Of a stretch of DNA of 64,000 nt, positions 24,905-37,446 are shown piece after piece (the stretch's first letter is position 1; each line of letters opens with the position of its first letter). This stretch comes from Pelodera strongyloides. Lineage: Eukaryota; Nematoda; Chromadorea; Rhabditida; Rhabditidae. Where the stretch lies: positions 62,001 to 126,000 of the forward strand of contig JAANDG010000319.1 of the NCBI GenBank assembly GCA_036852015.1. Direction: 5' to 3'. The notes under the pieces were generated by a model, which had not been told where the DNA came from, did not search any database, and worked only from the letters and a program-made list of their open reading frames with translations. The position numbers and the translations under genes were made by a program.

Positions 24905-26448
24905 ATGGAATTAAATGACTTGAATATTCGCCAACAAGAGAAAAGAGTTTTGTTGCGAGCATTTGAAGATACCTTTTATAAAATGGAACAGGTATGTTAC
25001 AACAATTTACTCATTAGTCTCATGTTCATTTGTACCAGCGGCTATTACAAGATAATCCTGATTTATACAAACTTTTTACTCCAATTATTGTTCTTTCATA
25101 TTCAGCTTAAAATTCGTTATTCAACACACATTGTACTGAATACATGGCACAGAAATCCAACACTTTTTTTTACAGTTTAGTGCGACCATAGGAAATAGTT
25201 CGTATTTGTAACTTGAATCTATCCACAGGACGTGCACAAGTGTAAAGCCGAGCTAAATGAGAGAGATTCACCAGAAATATACATTGCGAAACAACGACTC
25301 ATCCTGAAAATGTACGAATTGCTCGAAATTGTGCTAAAACGCTACAAATTTCATATGGACGAAGCCAAGGAAATGATTCGAGTTAGTTTTTGCTATTAAA
25401 CGAAATACCGGTCGGTTTTTGAAGCGCATCGAGTACATCAGCGTCCTTATGCAGCATATGCAAATGAACATGAATTACAATAAAAAATCGAGCTAAATTC
25501 GAGCAAATTAGCATAAATACGTAAGAATTCAGCTGCCCGCGATGCGTTCCAAAAAAACACCGGCGTTTCGCTTTAATTTGCTAAATACTAGAAAATATGA
25601 ATGGGAATCACCGTGTCGCAGCTTTCCTGCGAACGTTAAAATCATCACTTTCTGGAAAACAACTGCCCCCTGCAAGATGGAATAAGAGAAAAGGAAACGA
25701 GGGATCAACCAAAACCGAGGGACCAATAAAAACCGAGGGACCAACAATTAAGCCTAGGATCAGGACTCCTTCTCCCTATATCCCTTTGACGTTCCTCCTG
25801 GCTCCCTAACTCCTCGTTGTAATGTAAAATAGAGAGCCCACCAAAACACCATCTCTAGCTCCCTCTCCCTATGATATTTCCCACTTTTCTCTAATCCCTG
25901 CCCTTTATACAAAGATTCACTACTTAAGGAGAAAAGGACGCTTGGCGCCCACGGCAGCATCAGGGGGCACCGACCCCGCTTTTTCATATTCTGTTTTTAA
26001 TGTAACTGCTTTTTTGGTAAACAGTATTAAATATCGTGTTTATATGAAAGACATCAAGATTGCCCCACAGAAACACACACAGAAACACACCTCTTCCGAA
26101 AGTAAGAGAGAAATCTACACACACCGAGTTCTGATTTTCAATGTTCTTTCCATAGGGTATTTATGTTGCTATTTTTTGCTACTGGAAAGTGAAATCGTTA
26201 CCCAGTCGCTTCCATATATCATGACAAATCTTTTGCTGATAATGAAAAATCACAACATAAATACGCTATATTTCTCATGAGCCCAATATGCCGCATTTTT
26301 GTGGCAAATGAAACACATTAAATTATGAATGAAAGTCTGCAAAAACGATGACCTTATTATTTGAATAATAGTTAAAGCGTTGAAAGCATACAACCTATTA
26401 ATATTTTTCCAGCGAATCGATACATATGGAGCAACACCTGCAGCCTGA
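24905..26448 (+). CDS. Small helical protein, copy 1 of 3, 91 aa
   Basis: Exons 24905-24991, 25229-25381 and 26413-26448, all phase 0. A TTTTTTTATTCAG acceptor lies 2 bp before the ATG, suggesting trans-splicing. The product is a short, highly charged helical protein: MELNDLNIRQQEKRVLL opens exon 1, exon 2 contains HKCKAELNERDSPEIY and RYKFHMDEAKEMIR, and it ends RIDTYGATPAA. No signal peptide or membrane segment. I do not recognise the family; it resembles small coiled-coil complex subunits. Copies 2 and 3 lie at 38269-40053 and 47860-49352. This copy is the most diverged. Confidence 0.78.
25398..25574. mobile_element. MITE family 1 variant in intron 2 of the small gene
   Basis: Starts AAACGAAATACCGGTCGG and ends AACACCGGCGTTTCGCTTT. 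The orthologous insertion is present at 39362-39539 and 48303-48479, 16-17 bp after exon 2 in each copy. It therefore predates the triplication. Confidence 0.88.
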
Positions 26449-26512
26449 GGCCTGAGCCAATGAAGTAACATCTCAATCGACCGAATTTTTGTGAATAAGT
26501 TATTTACGTAAA

Positions 26513-26518
26513 AATAAA
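26513..26518 (+). promoter_or_regulatory. Poly(A) signal AATAAA, small gene copy 1
   Basis: AATAAA lies 64 bp after the stop in a block conserved among the three copies. Copy 3 keeps AATAAA, while copy 2 reads CATAAA at the same place. Confidence 0.6.
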
Positions 26519-27005
26519 AGTTTACTATCGTTGGCCATTTTTACAATACACGATGTAGAGTACCACAAATAGTGTACTTCAGTACCTCCCTTTTGAAATC
26601 ATATTTATTATTAGTAGGGGAAGGCGCATCACAAATCATATCCCTTGTTAGGTACAAACACACGAAAACAAGCCAAATACAGCACAAAAATTGCGTATGA
26701 TTTAAAATTCTGTAGGCCGATTTGTCACCGATTTGTTAAAAACGGATCATTATCGAGCTGTCACTTGAGTTTGTCAGAAGCAAATTATATAACCACTTTA
26801 TTCACACATTACAATCAATTAAGTAAATGGAACCAAGTGCGGAAGGGTTCTAGCGTCGTACTTCTTCAATCCGCCAAAGATATGGGTGGAAAAGTATAAT
26901 AACAAAATTGAGAGGGAAACTATCAACTTTCAATTAGCTATCAACGTAGCGCACAGAGATTCGGGATTCCGAGCAGTTCACCAAACATTTGTCGCCTCGA
27001 TATTC

Positions 27006-27218
27006 ACGAAGGACATAGATACACGCATACATGCATACATACATACACATGTAGATACATACACGCATACATACACACAAACACAAACATACACACATAC
27101 ATACATATACACATACATAAAAACATACATACACATACATACACACATACACACACATTCACACACAAAAAGACATACATACACACACGCATACACACAC
27201 ACGCACACGCACACACAC

Positions 27219-27290
<72 letters not shown>

Positions 27291-27296
27291 ACACAT
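27006..27296. repeat. (ACAT)n/(AC)n microsatellite
   Basis: About 290 bp of ACAT and AC repeats. Long open frames here on both strands are low-complexity artefacts. Confidence 0.97.
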
Positions 27297-27500
27297 CTTA
27301 GTTTTCAGTAGTCAGAGGCTATCACTTTTGTTTAGGCTAACCAGGAGAAACGCCTAACTGAGAGATCGTACAAAATTGGCATAGAATACATAGGATTTGC
27401 TTATCATATGCAAATTTTCCAAAGGGACTAACATTTCGCTTTAACACTTGATACATAGCATGGGGTGAAATATTGGGTAGTTGAGCATCTTTACTTGTAC

Positions 27501-27887
27501 TTAAAGGGACAGGCCCATCAAAGTAAACCTATATTTACGATTTGTTCATAATGATTATAATGCAATTTTATTACAATATATACAAACTAAATTTCACCTT
27601 CATTCACCCTGAGAAACTTTTTTCCGATGCGCTCAACGCATATGTATACCGTAAAACGGAAATTTCTAAGAAAAAAAAATTACACTGCGATCAAAATTTG
27701 CGTATAAGGCTTTGAAATCTGCAGCTTTACGATATACATATGAGTTGAGCGCATCGGAAAAAAAGTGTTCCAGGGTGAATGAAGGTGAAATTTGGTTTGT
27801 ATATATTGTAATGAAAATGCTTTGTAAACAGTATGAGTATGAACATCTCGTCAACATAGGTTTAATTTGATGGGCCTGTCCCTTTAA
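27501..27887. mobile_element. Palindromic MITE family 5 (TTAAAGGGACAGGCCC)
   Basis: Ends TTAAAGGGACAGGCCCATCA and TGATGGGCCTGTCCCTTTAA. Arms contain TATATACAAACTAAATTTCACC-type sequence repeated in inverse about 27575-27610 and 27785-27815. Single-ended relatives occur near 23025 and 63468. Its right TTAA directly abuts the left fragment of another MITE. Confidence 0.88.
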
Positions 27888-27921
27888 AACGAAATACCGG
27901 CCGCTTTTTGAAACACATGGA
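27888..27921. mobile_element. Left fragment of a MITE split by the 9.6-kb insertion
   Basis: AAACGAAATACCGGCCG and the following TTTTTGAAACACATG match the left end of MITE family 1. The right end of such a MITE is found at 37569-37642, on the far side of the inserted element. About 90 bp of the expected MITE middle is missing. Confidence 0.75.
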
Positions 27922-28727
27922 CTGCGTTCGTTTTTGGCGGACCGCCCAGCGAAAATAATGGCGAACCGCCTGTCCACCTGCATGGCGGATGTGTCAGTTG
28001 AATTATTTTCGCTAGGCGCTTCGCTGTTTTGCTACAAATAGTGTAGCATCCCCTCTCGCCGGAGAGACGCAGACAAGGGAGCATATTAAACCACGCTATA
28101 AACTACGAATTAATAATAAACACACCACACAAATAAACCATATTCATAGACAACAAATGAGGCTCAATTCTTTTATAAGCAAACAACAAGTAAACAATAA
28201 TAAAAACGCAACCAATCGTTCAGTGCAGGTGTTCCAAGATAAATACACTGGCTAAAAATTAGTGTCCCTATCAGAGGCAATCAGTCCTCCCCCTAGCTCT
28301 CCACTCATTTAGCAGACTTTGAAATCAACATCAAAATAAATAGTGAAAATCCGAGTACAACCATCATAATCATAGTCCTACTTATACCTAGTGGCACAGT
28401 AACCATTTTCGATCAAAAGTAACGTTCGAAGACAATGAACCAAGATAAAGATAGACCATCAACAAAAATGCGAAGGAAGTACAACAACCAACCTTATGTG
28501 ATACAAAGTAAAATATCAAGAAACCGGGAGTTGCCGCGTGCTAATGATTGTCATTGCAGCTACAAACATACAAACTCCATTCCTATGATAGGGACACCAG
28601 GCAAGTGTCTACATCAACACTAATAAGCATGCCAAATTTTGTAATCAAGGAGCGAACAACTTAGATTAATATATTATTAATGAACACAATCTCAATAAAA
28701 AGTTAATTTGTTAACAAACGGCGACGA

Positions 28728-29872
28728 CTAAATGGCAAAATGTCGGACGAAACAAATAATTGGGCTAAGCAAGATGCTCGAGGACGAGGATCGGCGATCT
28801 GGCACATAGAAGAATGCAGTGTGCAGCCTTGTGCGATCCTGCTGATGAAGTCTAACGTTTCTCCGCCCATCGAAGGCCCGATTTCCTATTCCCTGAAAAA
28901 CAACCGCGTGAGAAATATAATTAGAGACGGATACAGATCAAGCATTGTATCATTACTAGGTGCAATACATAACATAAAACTCAGCCTTGCGTCTGATTGG
29001 ATACACGTGCATCGGTTATACGTATGAACGGAGTGCGGCGACTAGGTAAAATAATTCGTCAACAACGAGCACAAAAAAACGATCAAATAACTCGAAAATA
29101 CGGCATAGACAAACCTTGTGCATAGTGACATCTTCTAGCTTTAACTTTGTCCTTCGCATAGTAACGGGCTTGAGACGTGGTTCCCTTAGCTTCATGTGGT
29201 CGTTGGCCGTCATACGTTCCCTAAAAAACGTATACACTTTAAAATTGAGATGACTGCGGGTTCAATAAAATGGTCGATTGAGGAGGGGCGGTAACCTCAC
29301 GCACACACACCTCTTAACCATCACTATACGTAAATTGTAAGTAGAGTGGGTCGAAACCTCGTTTTTTTAAGCACCCCGTAAGATGTTTGGACTTATATAA
29401 ACCAATTCGTTCCGTACATATATAAAAAAAATTCTTTCCGTACGCACTGTAAAAAAAAAGTCATATGAAGCTCGAAGATTCTATCTATTCCCATTTTCAA
29501 GGACGTACCGTCCTTCTTCATCCGTTTACTGGCATGTTTTTGTCGTCTTCCTTTCGAATGATTCGAATCCCTCTTCATTAGACTGTCTGTGCCTGAACGG
29601 ACGGCCAACCAGGCTAGCTTCCGAGCCTAAAAAGAAAACATCTTTGTTCACCACAAATGTAGTAAACTACATGGAATAATACGGATATCAACGAGGAGAA
29701 ATAGCTAAAGAAAGTAAATGTATAAGTCATTTCATTGAACTCCAACGTGACCGAATCAAACGTTTACTTTGTTTCTGAAATTCAGGCCAGGTATGAAACA
29801 CTGACTTGTTCTTCATACACTTTAAAAATAACAACAACAAATACTTACACAACAAAGCAAATGGCAAAACAT
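28728..29872 (-). CDS. Unknown small basic protein inside the large element, 4 exons, 138 aa
   Basis: Exons on the minus strand: 29872-29849, 29626-29505, 29220-29115, 28892-28728, totalling 417 nt and closing in frame at TAG. Acceptors TTCTTCAG, CTTTTTAG, GTTTTTTAG and GTTTTTCAG are all good. A TTCTTCAG site just upstream of ATG suggests trans-splicing. The middle is strongly basic (HSKGRRQKHASKRMKKDG; RRTKLKLED) and the end has a Ser run (RRSSSSS) followed by a hydrophobic stretch. The second exon's donor must be the weaker GTCCTT to keep phase, since the stronger GTACGT 4 bp earlier would lead to a stop. I do not recognise the family. It could be cargo of the element or an older gene fragment. 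Confidence 0.5.
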
Positions 29873-32329
29873 AGAAACAACTCAAAACTCTGAAGAAAAA
29901 TGACGTTTTTTGATGAAAATCAATCGGACCGGAATACTGTTCCGTTTGCACGATCCTACAGTATATCCGCACAATTTGCCATTTTTTAAAACCCGCGAAG
30001 CGCCTACAGTAGTTTGCGTTCGCCAGCGAATTAGGCGAGGTATGACTCGCACCGTACTTGCAGGGCGGATAAATTCAAAATGCCTAGTAGGCTGTCGCTA
30101 CCCCAAGTCCCTTTGAGGGTAAAGCGCGGGAATAAATCGTGATTCGAAAAAATTGTGTAGTTTGTAGTTTTTATTTTATTTTCGCACCATCCATCATCAG
30201 TGCTAGTTTTGTCAGCCAGTCAATTTTTTTCTTTTGTGATTGTTTCTTTAGGTTAATGACGTAGCATTTTCTCCTCGTTCCATTGTGAATACAAGTCATA
30301 CAGTGATCTTGGAATAATGCTTCTAATATATAAAAAATATTGAAATTGCTTTCCGTATATTTTTTTGTCTTTTATTTTGCTCATAATATTTTGTCGTTTA
30401 TATTCTGTGTCACGCTTTTCAGATTGTTGTTATTTATATATATCAAGATTAATAGGTGTTTAACACATTTGCGCCCCTTTAAAAGGTTTCTCACAAACAT
30501 CGCAGCGGTGTTCCAATAATACATTTGTATTTATTTTGCGCATTGTGTTATCTTTTATGTGTTGCGTTGTTGAGCAGAGCATGCATTTCAGGTACCGAAG
30601 GAAAAACAGTATTTACCGAGGTCTTCTACAAAGCAACAACGTTAGAATGGATCCATCAGAAGCTGCGATGTAGTATGGATTCGTTTCGATGTGTGATGTT
30701 GGATCCTATGAAATTGCGAATGGCTGAGGTTGGCGCTTAGTTTAATAAAAGATTGAGTCTATTTCTTACTTCACGACACCTTGATTCAGTTAGCCTCTCG
30801 CAATTTGTTTGATAATTTAAAATACGAAATTTGTTGTGCCGAACAGAATTTATGGATTTTGCACACACGCCTTGCTTTGGCGCATCACGTTAGTCAGACT
30901 CGGATTGTTAGAAACAATTGAGGATCACTAATGTAATGTCGTTCTCTCCTTTCGCCATTATTTTTCGTTCTTTGTTAACGTTGCTTTTGTCTCGTAAGTC
31001 TAATTTCAAATTTTCTGCCCTTCCGCCACTGTTGGTCAGGAAGGCGTGCTTTGCTTTCACTTTAGTTTTGTTTGCCAATTCAATGTTTTATGATTATTTT
31101 AATTTATAGGTGTGATGCCCGAAACCGAGTTATTGCTCCTGCTCCTGCACTTCGCCCACTGGTTGGAGCCTTTCCGGGAGCACCCTCTCCTTCAGCCGTC
31201 CATCAATTACGTCCTTCTTCACCGATTGCGTGGGTAGTTTACACTGTTTTACGCACAGGATTCGAAAGATTCTGTGAAAGCAAAAACTCCACAGCGCTAT
31301 TCTAGTTTCTCAGTTAATGTAATGACTGTGTGTCCGCCCAGCCGACGGGACTGAGTAGAATCTGAACTTTGGCCTAGTGGGTGAAAGGGGGTTGGGTTCC
31401 TGTACCATTTATGTGCAATTTACCGTAGACCGCGGAGTGTGCCATTCCGAATCGTGTTCCCACTATTTAAAAAAAATGTGTTCATTGTAATAATAATATA
31501 ATGTGGCCAGTGTGATACGGAAGTTAGGACACTTGATACTCAATTTGTGCTATATTGCGTCTGTATCTGTAATTATCTTTCGGTTATTTACATGGATGTG
31601 TCTAGGTATTGTGGGAGACTAATTTTAGTGACGTTTAGGTATTGTGCGAGACTAATTTTAGTGATGTTCTTCATTCAGGTTTCCAACATCCGTTTCCAAC
31701 ACAACAAGCAGACACCGTTCTTCTGGAGTATGAAAGATGTAGTTCTTCTTTCAAATAAATATGGATTATTTCTTGGCTACCCGAAGCCAATCCTTCTGGT
31801 GCTGTTGATTATTCGTCGTGTGGTTTATAATCATGTTGAATAAAATTTTTAGTTGAAGTTTATGTTAAGTTTGCTTGCACAAATCATTGTGGAAATAGTT
31901 CTACGTGGAATGAGTCATTTTTGGTTGGCCAGGCTGTATGGCTTCGTTTTTTTGGCGTTGAACACTGAAACAAATCATCCCCAAAGCCTGGACTTCCTGT
32001 ATTCAGTGTGCTTCAAATGGACGAATGATGAAACTGGGAATTTATGTGTATTTTGTATTATAATTTAATTTACTCATGCAACTAGTGGTGCGGTATTCGC
32101 TTGCTAAAAATGCTATGATGCTATAAAAGTGCTATAATGCTAAGAAAAAATGAAATAGGTTTCTTCGAGGTGAAACTGTAGAAGTTGTTCGCGGTTTTTA
32201 TTTTCTTATCGAATATATATTCCCTCTGATATATAACATAATAAGTGGAGTGTTACATACTTTCGCGATGGGATGGCTGTTCACATTGCACACCTGTCGA
32301 CGTGCATTGTAATTCGAATTTCCATGCAC

Positions 32330-32670
32330 CGCCGAAATTGTCTTTCTCTGACTACCGTATTCCGGATCCTTTTACAGTACCCAAGTGTCCGTATAACTAT
32401 GTAGGGAGTGGTCGATGCGGTGGGAACTGTTGTTTAATGGATTCTACGTGTTTGTTTTCACTAGGAAGGTTTTAACCATGTTACAAGAGTCAAAGAAGTA
32501 GATGAAAAGAACCTTGGAGCTTCATTTTGGGACTTCACTATCACCCACACGGAATACCGCCTCCCAGATTCTTGTAGACTGCTAGTTGAGCTGCTATGCT
32601 TTGTCGGTAATTTTTTTCCAATGCAAAATATACGTCGGATCCAATGGACAACATTTAAAAATCGCTTCAG
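32330..32670. repeat. Diverged 343-bp monomer, reverse orientation, left arm
   Basis: Contains TTTAATGGATTCTACGTG and motifs (CCGTATTCCGGATCC, TGTCCGTATAA, GGGAGTGGTCGATG) that line up with the reverse complement of the adjacent 343-bp monomers but with many substitutions. It is an older relative of the array, facing the other way. Confidence 0.65.
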
Positions 32671-32676
32671 CACCAC

Positions 32677-33650
32677 CTGCGAAGTTACCGCGTCATTACT
32701 GTATTCAGGTGCTGTATCTGGAACCGTTGGATACGGTAACTCGGCGGAGAGTAGATACGCAGTCCTGAAATGGGGCCCATTGAATTCTACGTGATTTTTT
32801 ACATTAGAAAAGTTACCGCCAGAGCTTAGCTACTCAGATAGTAACTTACGAGAACCCATGAGGCTGTATTTCTAGGGGTGATTAGTGAAGTTCTGAAAAT
32901 GAAGGTCTTAACTTCGTTGAAAGGGCCATGCTACCTCCTAAACTACACATGACACTTTTCTAGGGTAAAAAATCACGTAGAATCCATTAAACAATATTTC
33001 TGACATCGACGGACACTCCCTGCGAAGTTACCGCGTCATTACTGTATTCAGGTGCTGTATCTGGAACCGTTGGATACGGTAACTCGGCGGAGAGTAGATA
33101 CGCAGTCCTGAAATGGGGCCCATTGAATTCTACGTGATTTTTCACATTAGAAAAGTTACCGCCAGAGCTTAGCTACTCAGGTAGTAACTTACGAGAACCC
33201 ATGAGGCTGTATTTCTAGGGGTGATTAGTGAAGTACTGGAAATGAAGGTCTTAGCTTCGTTGAAAGGGCCATGCTACCTCCTAAACTACACATGACACTT
33301 TTCTAGGGTAAAAAATCACGTAGAATCCATTAAACAATATTTCTGACATCGACGGACACTCCCTGCGAAGTTACCGCGTCATTACTGTATTCAGGTGCTG
33401 TAACTGGAACCGTTGGATACGGTAACTCGGCGGAGAGTAGATACGCAGTGCTGAATTGGGGCCCATTGAATTCTACGTGATTTTTCACATTAGAAAAGTT
33501 ACCGCCAGAGCTTAGCTACTCAGGTAGTGACTTACGAGAACCCATGAGGCTGTATTTCTAGGGGTGATTAGTGAAGTACTGGAAATGAAGGTCTTAGCTT
33601 CGTTGAAAGGGCCATGCTACCTCCTAAACTACACATGACACTTTTCTAAT
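32677..33650 (+). repeat. Tandem 343-bp monomers, forward orientation (about 3 copies)
   Basis: Monomer starts CTGCGAAGTTACCGCG at 32677, 33020 and 33363, exactly 343 bp apart. Each monomer contains an internal inverted pair: TTCTACGTGATTTTT with TTAGAAAAG near its beginning, and CTTTTCTA with AAAAATCACGTAGAA near its end. The third copy switches into the reverse array at this internal pair. Confidence 0.93.
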
Positions 33651-34813
33651 GTAAAAAATCACGTAGAATTCAATGGGCCCCATTTCAGGACTGCGTATCT
33701 ACTCTCCGCCGAGTTACCGTATCCAACGGTTCCAGTTACAGCACCTGAATGTCCTGAATACAGTAATGACGCGGTAACTTCGCAGGGAGTGTCCGTCGAT
33801 GTCAGAAATATTGTTTAATAGATTCTACGTGATTTTTTACCCTAGAAAAGTGTCATGTGTAGTTTAGGAGGTAGCATGGCCCTTTCAACGAAGCTAAGAC
33901 CTTCATTTTCAGTACTTCACTAATCACCCCTAGAAATACAGCCTCATGGGTTCTCGTAAGTCACTACCTGAGTAGCTAAGCTCTGGCGGTAACTTTTCTA
34001 ATGTAAAAAATCACGTAGAATTCAATGGGCCCCATTTCAGGACTGCGTATCTACTCTCCGCCGAGTTACCGTATCCAACGGTACAGTTACAGCACCTGAA
34101 AACAGTAATGACGCGGTAACTTCGCAGGGAGTGTCCGTCGATGTCAGAAATATTGTTTAATGGATTCTACGTGATTTTTTACATTAGAAAAGTGTCATGT
34201 GTAGTTTAGGAGGTAGCATGGCCCTTTCAACGAAGCTAAGACCTTCATTTCCAGTACTTCACTAATCACCCCTAGAAATACAGCCTCATGGGTTCTCGTA
34301 AGTCACTACCTGAGTAGCTAAGCTCTGGCGGTAACTTTTCTAATGTGAAAAATCACGTAAAATTCAATGGGCCCCATTTCAGGACTGCGTATCTACTCTC
34401 CGCCGAGTTACCGTATCCAACGGTTCCAGTTACAGCACCTGAATACAGTAATGACGCGGTAACTTCGCAGGGAGTGTCCGTCGATGTCAGAAATATTGTT
34501 TAATGGATTCTACGTGATTTTTTACCCTAGAAAAGTGTCATGTGTAGTTTAGGAGGTAGCATGGCCCTTTCAACGAAGTTAAGACCTTCATTTTCAGAAC
34601 TTCACTAATCACCCCTAGAAATACAGCCTCATGGGTTCTCGTAAGTTACTACCTGAGTAGCTAAGCTCTGGCGGTAACTTTTCTAATGTGAAAAATCACG
34701 TAGAATTCAATGGGCCCCATTTCAGGACTGCGTATCTACTCTCCGCCGAGTTACCGTATCCAACGGTTCCAGATACAGCACCTGAATACAGTAATGACGC
34801 GGTAACTTCGCAG
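33650..34813 (-). repeat. Tandem 343-bp monomers, reverse orientation (4 copies)
   Basis: The reverse-complement monomer end AACTTCGCAG occurs at 33785, 34127, 34470 and 34813, spaced 342-343 bp. So the right arm has four complete units where the left has three, and the physical flip point lies off the symmetry axis of the outer arms (about 33748). Confidence 0.92.
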
Positions 34814-37446
34814 GTGGTGCTGAAGCGATTTTTAAATGTTGTCCATTGGATCCGACGTATATTTTGCATTGGAAAAAATTACCGACAAAGCATAGCAGCT
34901 CAACTAGCAGTCTACAAGAATCTGGGAGGCGGTATTCCGTGTGGGTGATAGTGAAGTCCCAATATGAAGCTCCAAGGTTCTTTTCATCTACTTCTTTGAC
35001 TCTTGTAACATGGTTAAAACCTTCCTAGTGAAAACAAACACGTAGAATCCATTAAACAACAGTTCCCACCGCATCGACCACTCCCTACATAGTTATACGG
35101 ACACTTGGGTACTGTAAAAGGATCCGGAATACGGTAGTCAGAGAAAGACAATTTCGGCGGTGCATGGAAATTCGAATTACAATGCACGTCGACAGGTGTG
35201 CAATGTGAACAGCCATCCCATCGCGAAAGTATGTAACACTCCACTTATTATGTTATATATCAGAGGGAATATATATTCGATAAGAAAAAATAAAAACCGC
35301 GAACAACTTCTACAGTTTCACCTCGAAGAAACCTATTTCATTTTTTCTTAGCATTATAGCACTTTTATAGCATCATAGCATTTTTAGCAAGCGAATACCG
35401 CACCACTAGTTGCATGAGTAAATTAAATTATAATACAAAATACACATAAATTCCCAGTTTCATCATTCGTCCATTTGAAGCACACTGAATACAGGAAGTC
35501 CAGGCTTTGGGGATGATTTGTTTCAGTGTTCAACGCCAAAAAAACGAAGCCATACATACAGCCTGGCCAACCAAAAATGACTCATTCCACGTAGAACTAT
35601 TTCCACAATGATTTGTGCAAGCAAACTTAACATAAACTTCAACTAAAAATTTTATTCAACATGATTATAAACCACACGACGAATAATCAACAGCACCAGA
35701 AGGATTGGCTTCGGGTAGCCAAGAAATAATCCATATTTATTTGAAAGAAGAACTACATCTTTCATACTCCAGAAGAACGGTGTCTGCTTGTTGTGTTGGA
35801 AACGGATGTTGGAAACCTGAATGAAGAACATCACTAAAATTAGTCTCGCACAATACCTAAACGTCACTAAAATTAGTCTCCCACAATACCTAGACACATC
35901 CATGTAAATAACCGAAAGATAATTACAGATACAGACGCAATATAGCACAAATTGAGTATCAAGTGTCCTAACTTCCGTATCACACTGGCCACATTATATT
36001 ATTATTACAATGAACACATTTTTTTTTTAATAGTGGGAACACGATTCGGAATGGCACACTCCGCGGTCTACGGTAAATTGCACATAAATGGTACAGGAAC
36101 CCAACCCCCTTTCACCCACTAGGCCAAAGTTCAGATTCTACTCAGTCCCGTCGGCTGGGCGGACACACAGTCATTACATTAACTGAGAAACTAGAATAGC
36201 GCTGTGGACTTTTTGCTTTCACAGAATCTTTCGAATCCTGTGCGTAAAACAGTGTAAACTACCCACGCAATCGGTGAAGAAGGACGTAATTGATGGACGG
36301 CTGAAGGAGAGGGTGCTCCCGGAAAGGCTCCAACCAGTGGGCGAAGTGCAGGAGCAGGAGCAATAACTCGGTTTCGGGCATCACACCTATAAATTAAAAT
36401 AATCATAAAACATTGAATTGGCAAACAAAACTAAAGTGAAAGCAAAGCACGCCTTCCTGACCAACAGTGGCGGAAGGGCAGAAAATTTGAAATTAGACTT
36501 ACGAGACAAAAGCAACGTTAACAAAGAACGAAAAATAATGGCGAAAGGAGAGAACGACATTACATTAGTGATCCTCAATTGTTTCTAACAATCCGAGTCT
36601 GACTAACGTGATGCGCCAAAGCAAGGCGTGTGTGCAAAATCCATAAATTCTGTTCGGCACAACAAATTTCGTATTTTAAATTATCAAACAAATTGCGAGA
36701 GGCTAACTGAATCAAGGTGTCGTGAAGTAAGAAATAGACTCAATCTTTTATTAAACTAAGCGCCAACCTCAGCCATTCGCAATTTCATAGGATCCAACAT
36801 CACACATCGAAACGAATCCATACTACATCGCAGCTTCTGATGGATCCATTCTAACGTTGTTGCTTTGTAGAAGACCTCGGTAAATACTGTTTTTCCTTCG
36901 GTACCTGAAATGCATGCTCTGCTCAACAACGCAACACATAAAAGATAACACAATGCGCAAAATAAATACAAATGTATTATTGGAACACCGCTGCGATGTT
37001 TGTGAGAAACCTTTTAAAGGGGCGCAAATGTGTTAAACACCTATTAATCTTGATATATATAAATAACAACAATCTGAAAAGCGTGACACAGAATATAAAC
37101 GACAAAATATTATGAGCAAAATAAAAGACAAAAAAATATACGGAAAGCAATTTCAATATTTTTTATATATTAGAAGCATTATTCCAAGATCACTGTATGA
37201 CTTGTATTCACAATGGAACGAGGAGAAAATGCTACGTCATTAACCTAAAGAAACAATCACAAAAGAAAAAAATTGACTGGCTGACAAAACTAGCACTGAT
37301 GATGGATGGTGCGAAAATAAAATAAAAACTACAAACTACACAATTTTTTCGAATCACGATTTATTCCCGCGCTTTACCCTCAAAGGGACTTGGGGTAGCG
37401 ACAGCCTACTAGGCATTTTGAATTTATCCGCCCTGCAAGTACGGTG
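33651..37446. repeat. Right arm of giant palindrome
   Basis: Inverted copy of 30050-33650. The match stops at CAAGTACGGTG (37436-37446). Beyond that, left and right flanks differ except for shared TTCGCTGGCG and TTCGCGGGT motifs. Confidence 0.92.

Larger units (their letters stand above)
30050..33650. repeat. Left arm of giant palindrome
   Basis: This arm is repeated in inverted orientation at 33650-37446. Examples: CTTTGAGGGT at 30111-30120 pairs with ACCCTCAAAG at 37376-37385, and GATCCAATGGACAACA near 32638 pairs with TGTTGTCCATTGGATC near 34836. Differences are few (a C/G change near 31287 versus 36209, A-run length near 31470 versus 36020, a 4-bp insertion near 35554). Open frames of 60-98 codons with splice-like acceptors (for example 30591-30740, ending just before AATAAA) have no recognisable domain, so no gene is called. 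Confidence 0.92.

Noticed and set aside
26886..27311. Long open frames on both strands
   Set aside because: They are translations of the ACAT/AC microsatellite.
30525..32475. Several 60-98 codon frames in the palindrome arms, some after splice-like acceptors
   Set aside because: Mirror copies exist on the other arm, no ATG-led chain or domain could be built, and one (32245-32475) lies in a repeat monomer.
30050..37446. Palindrome as a pure assembly artefact
   Set aside because: The arms differ at several sites and carry different numbers of central monomers, though only spanning reads can settle it.
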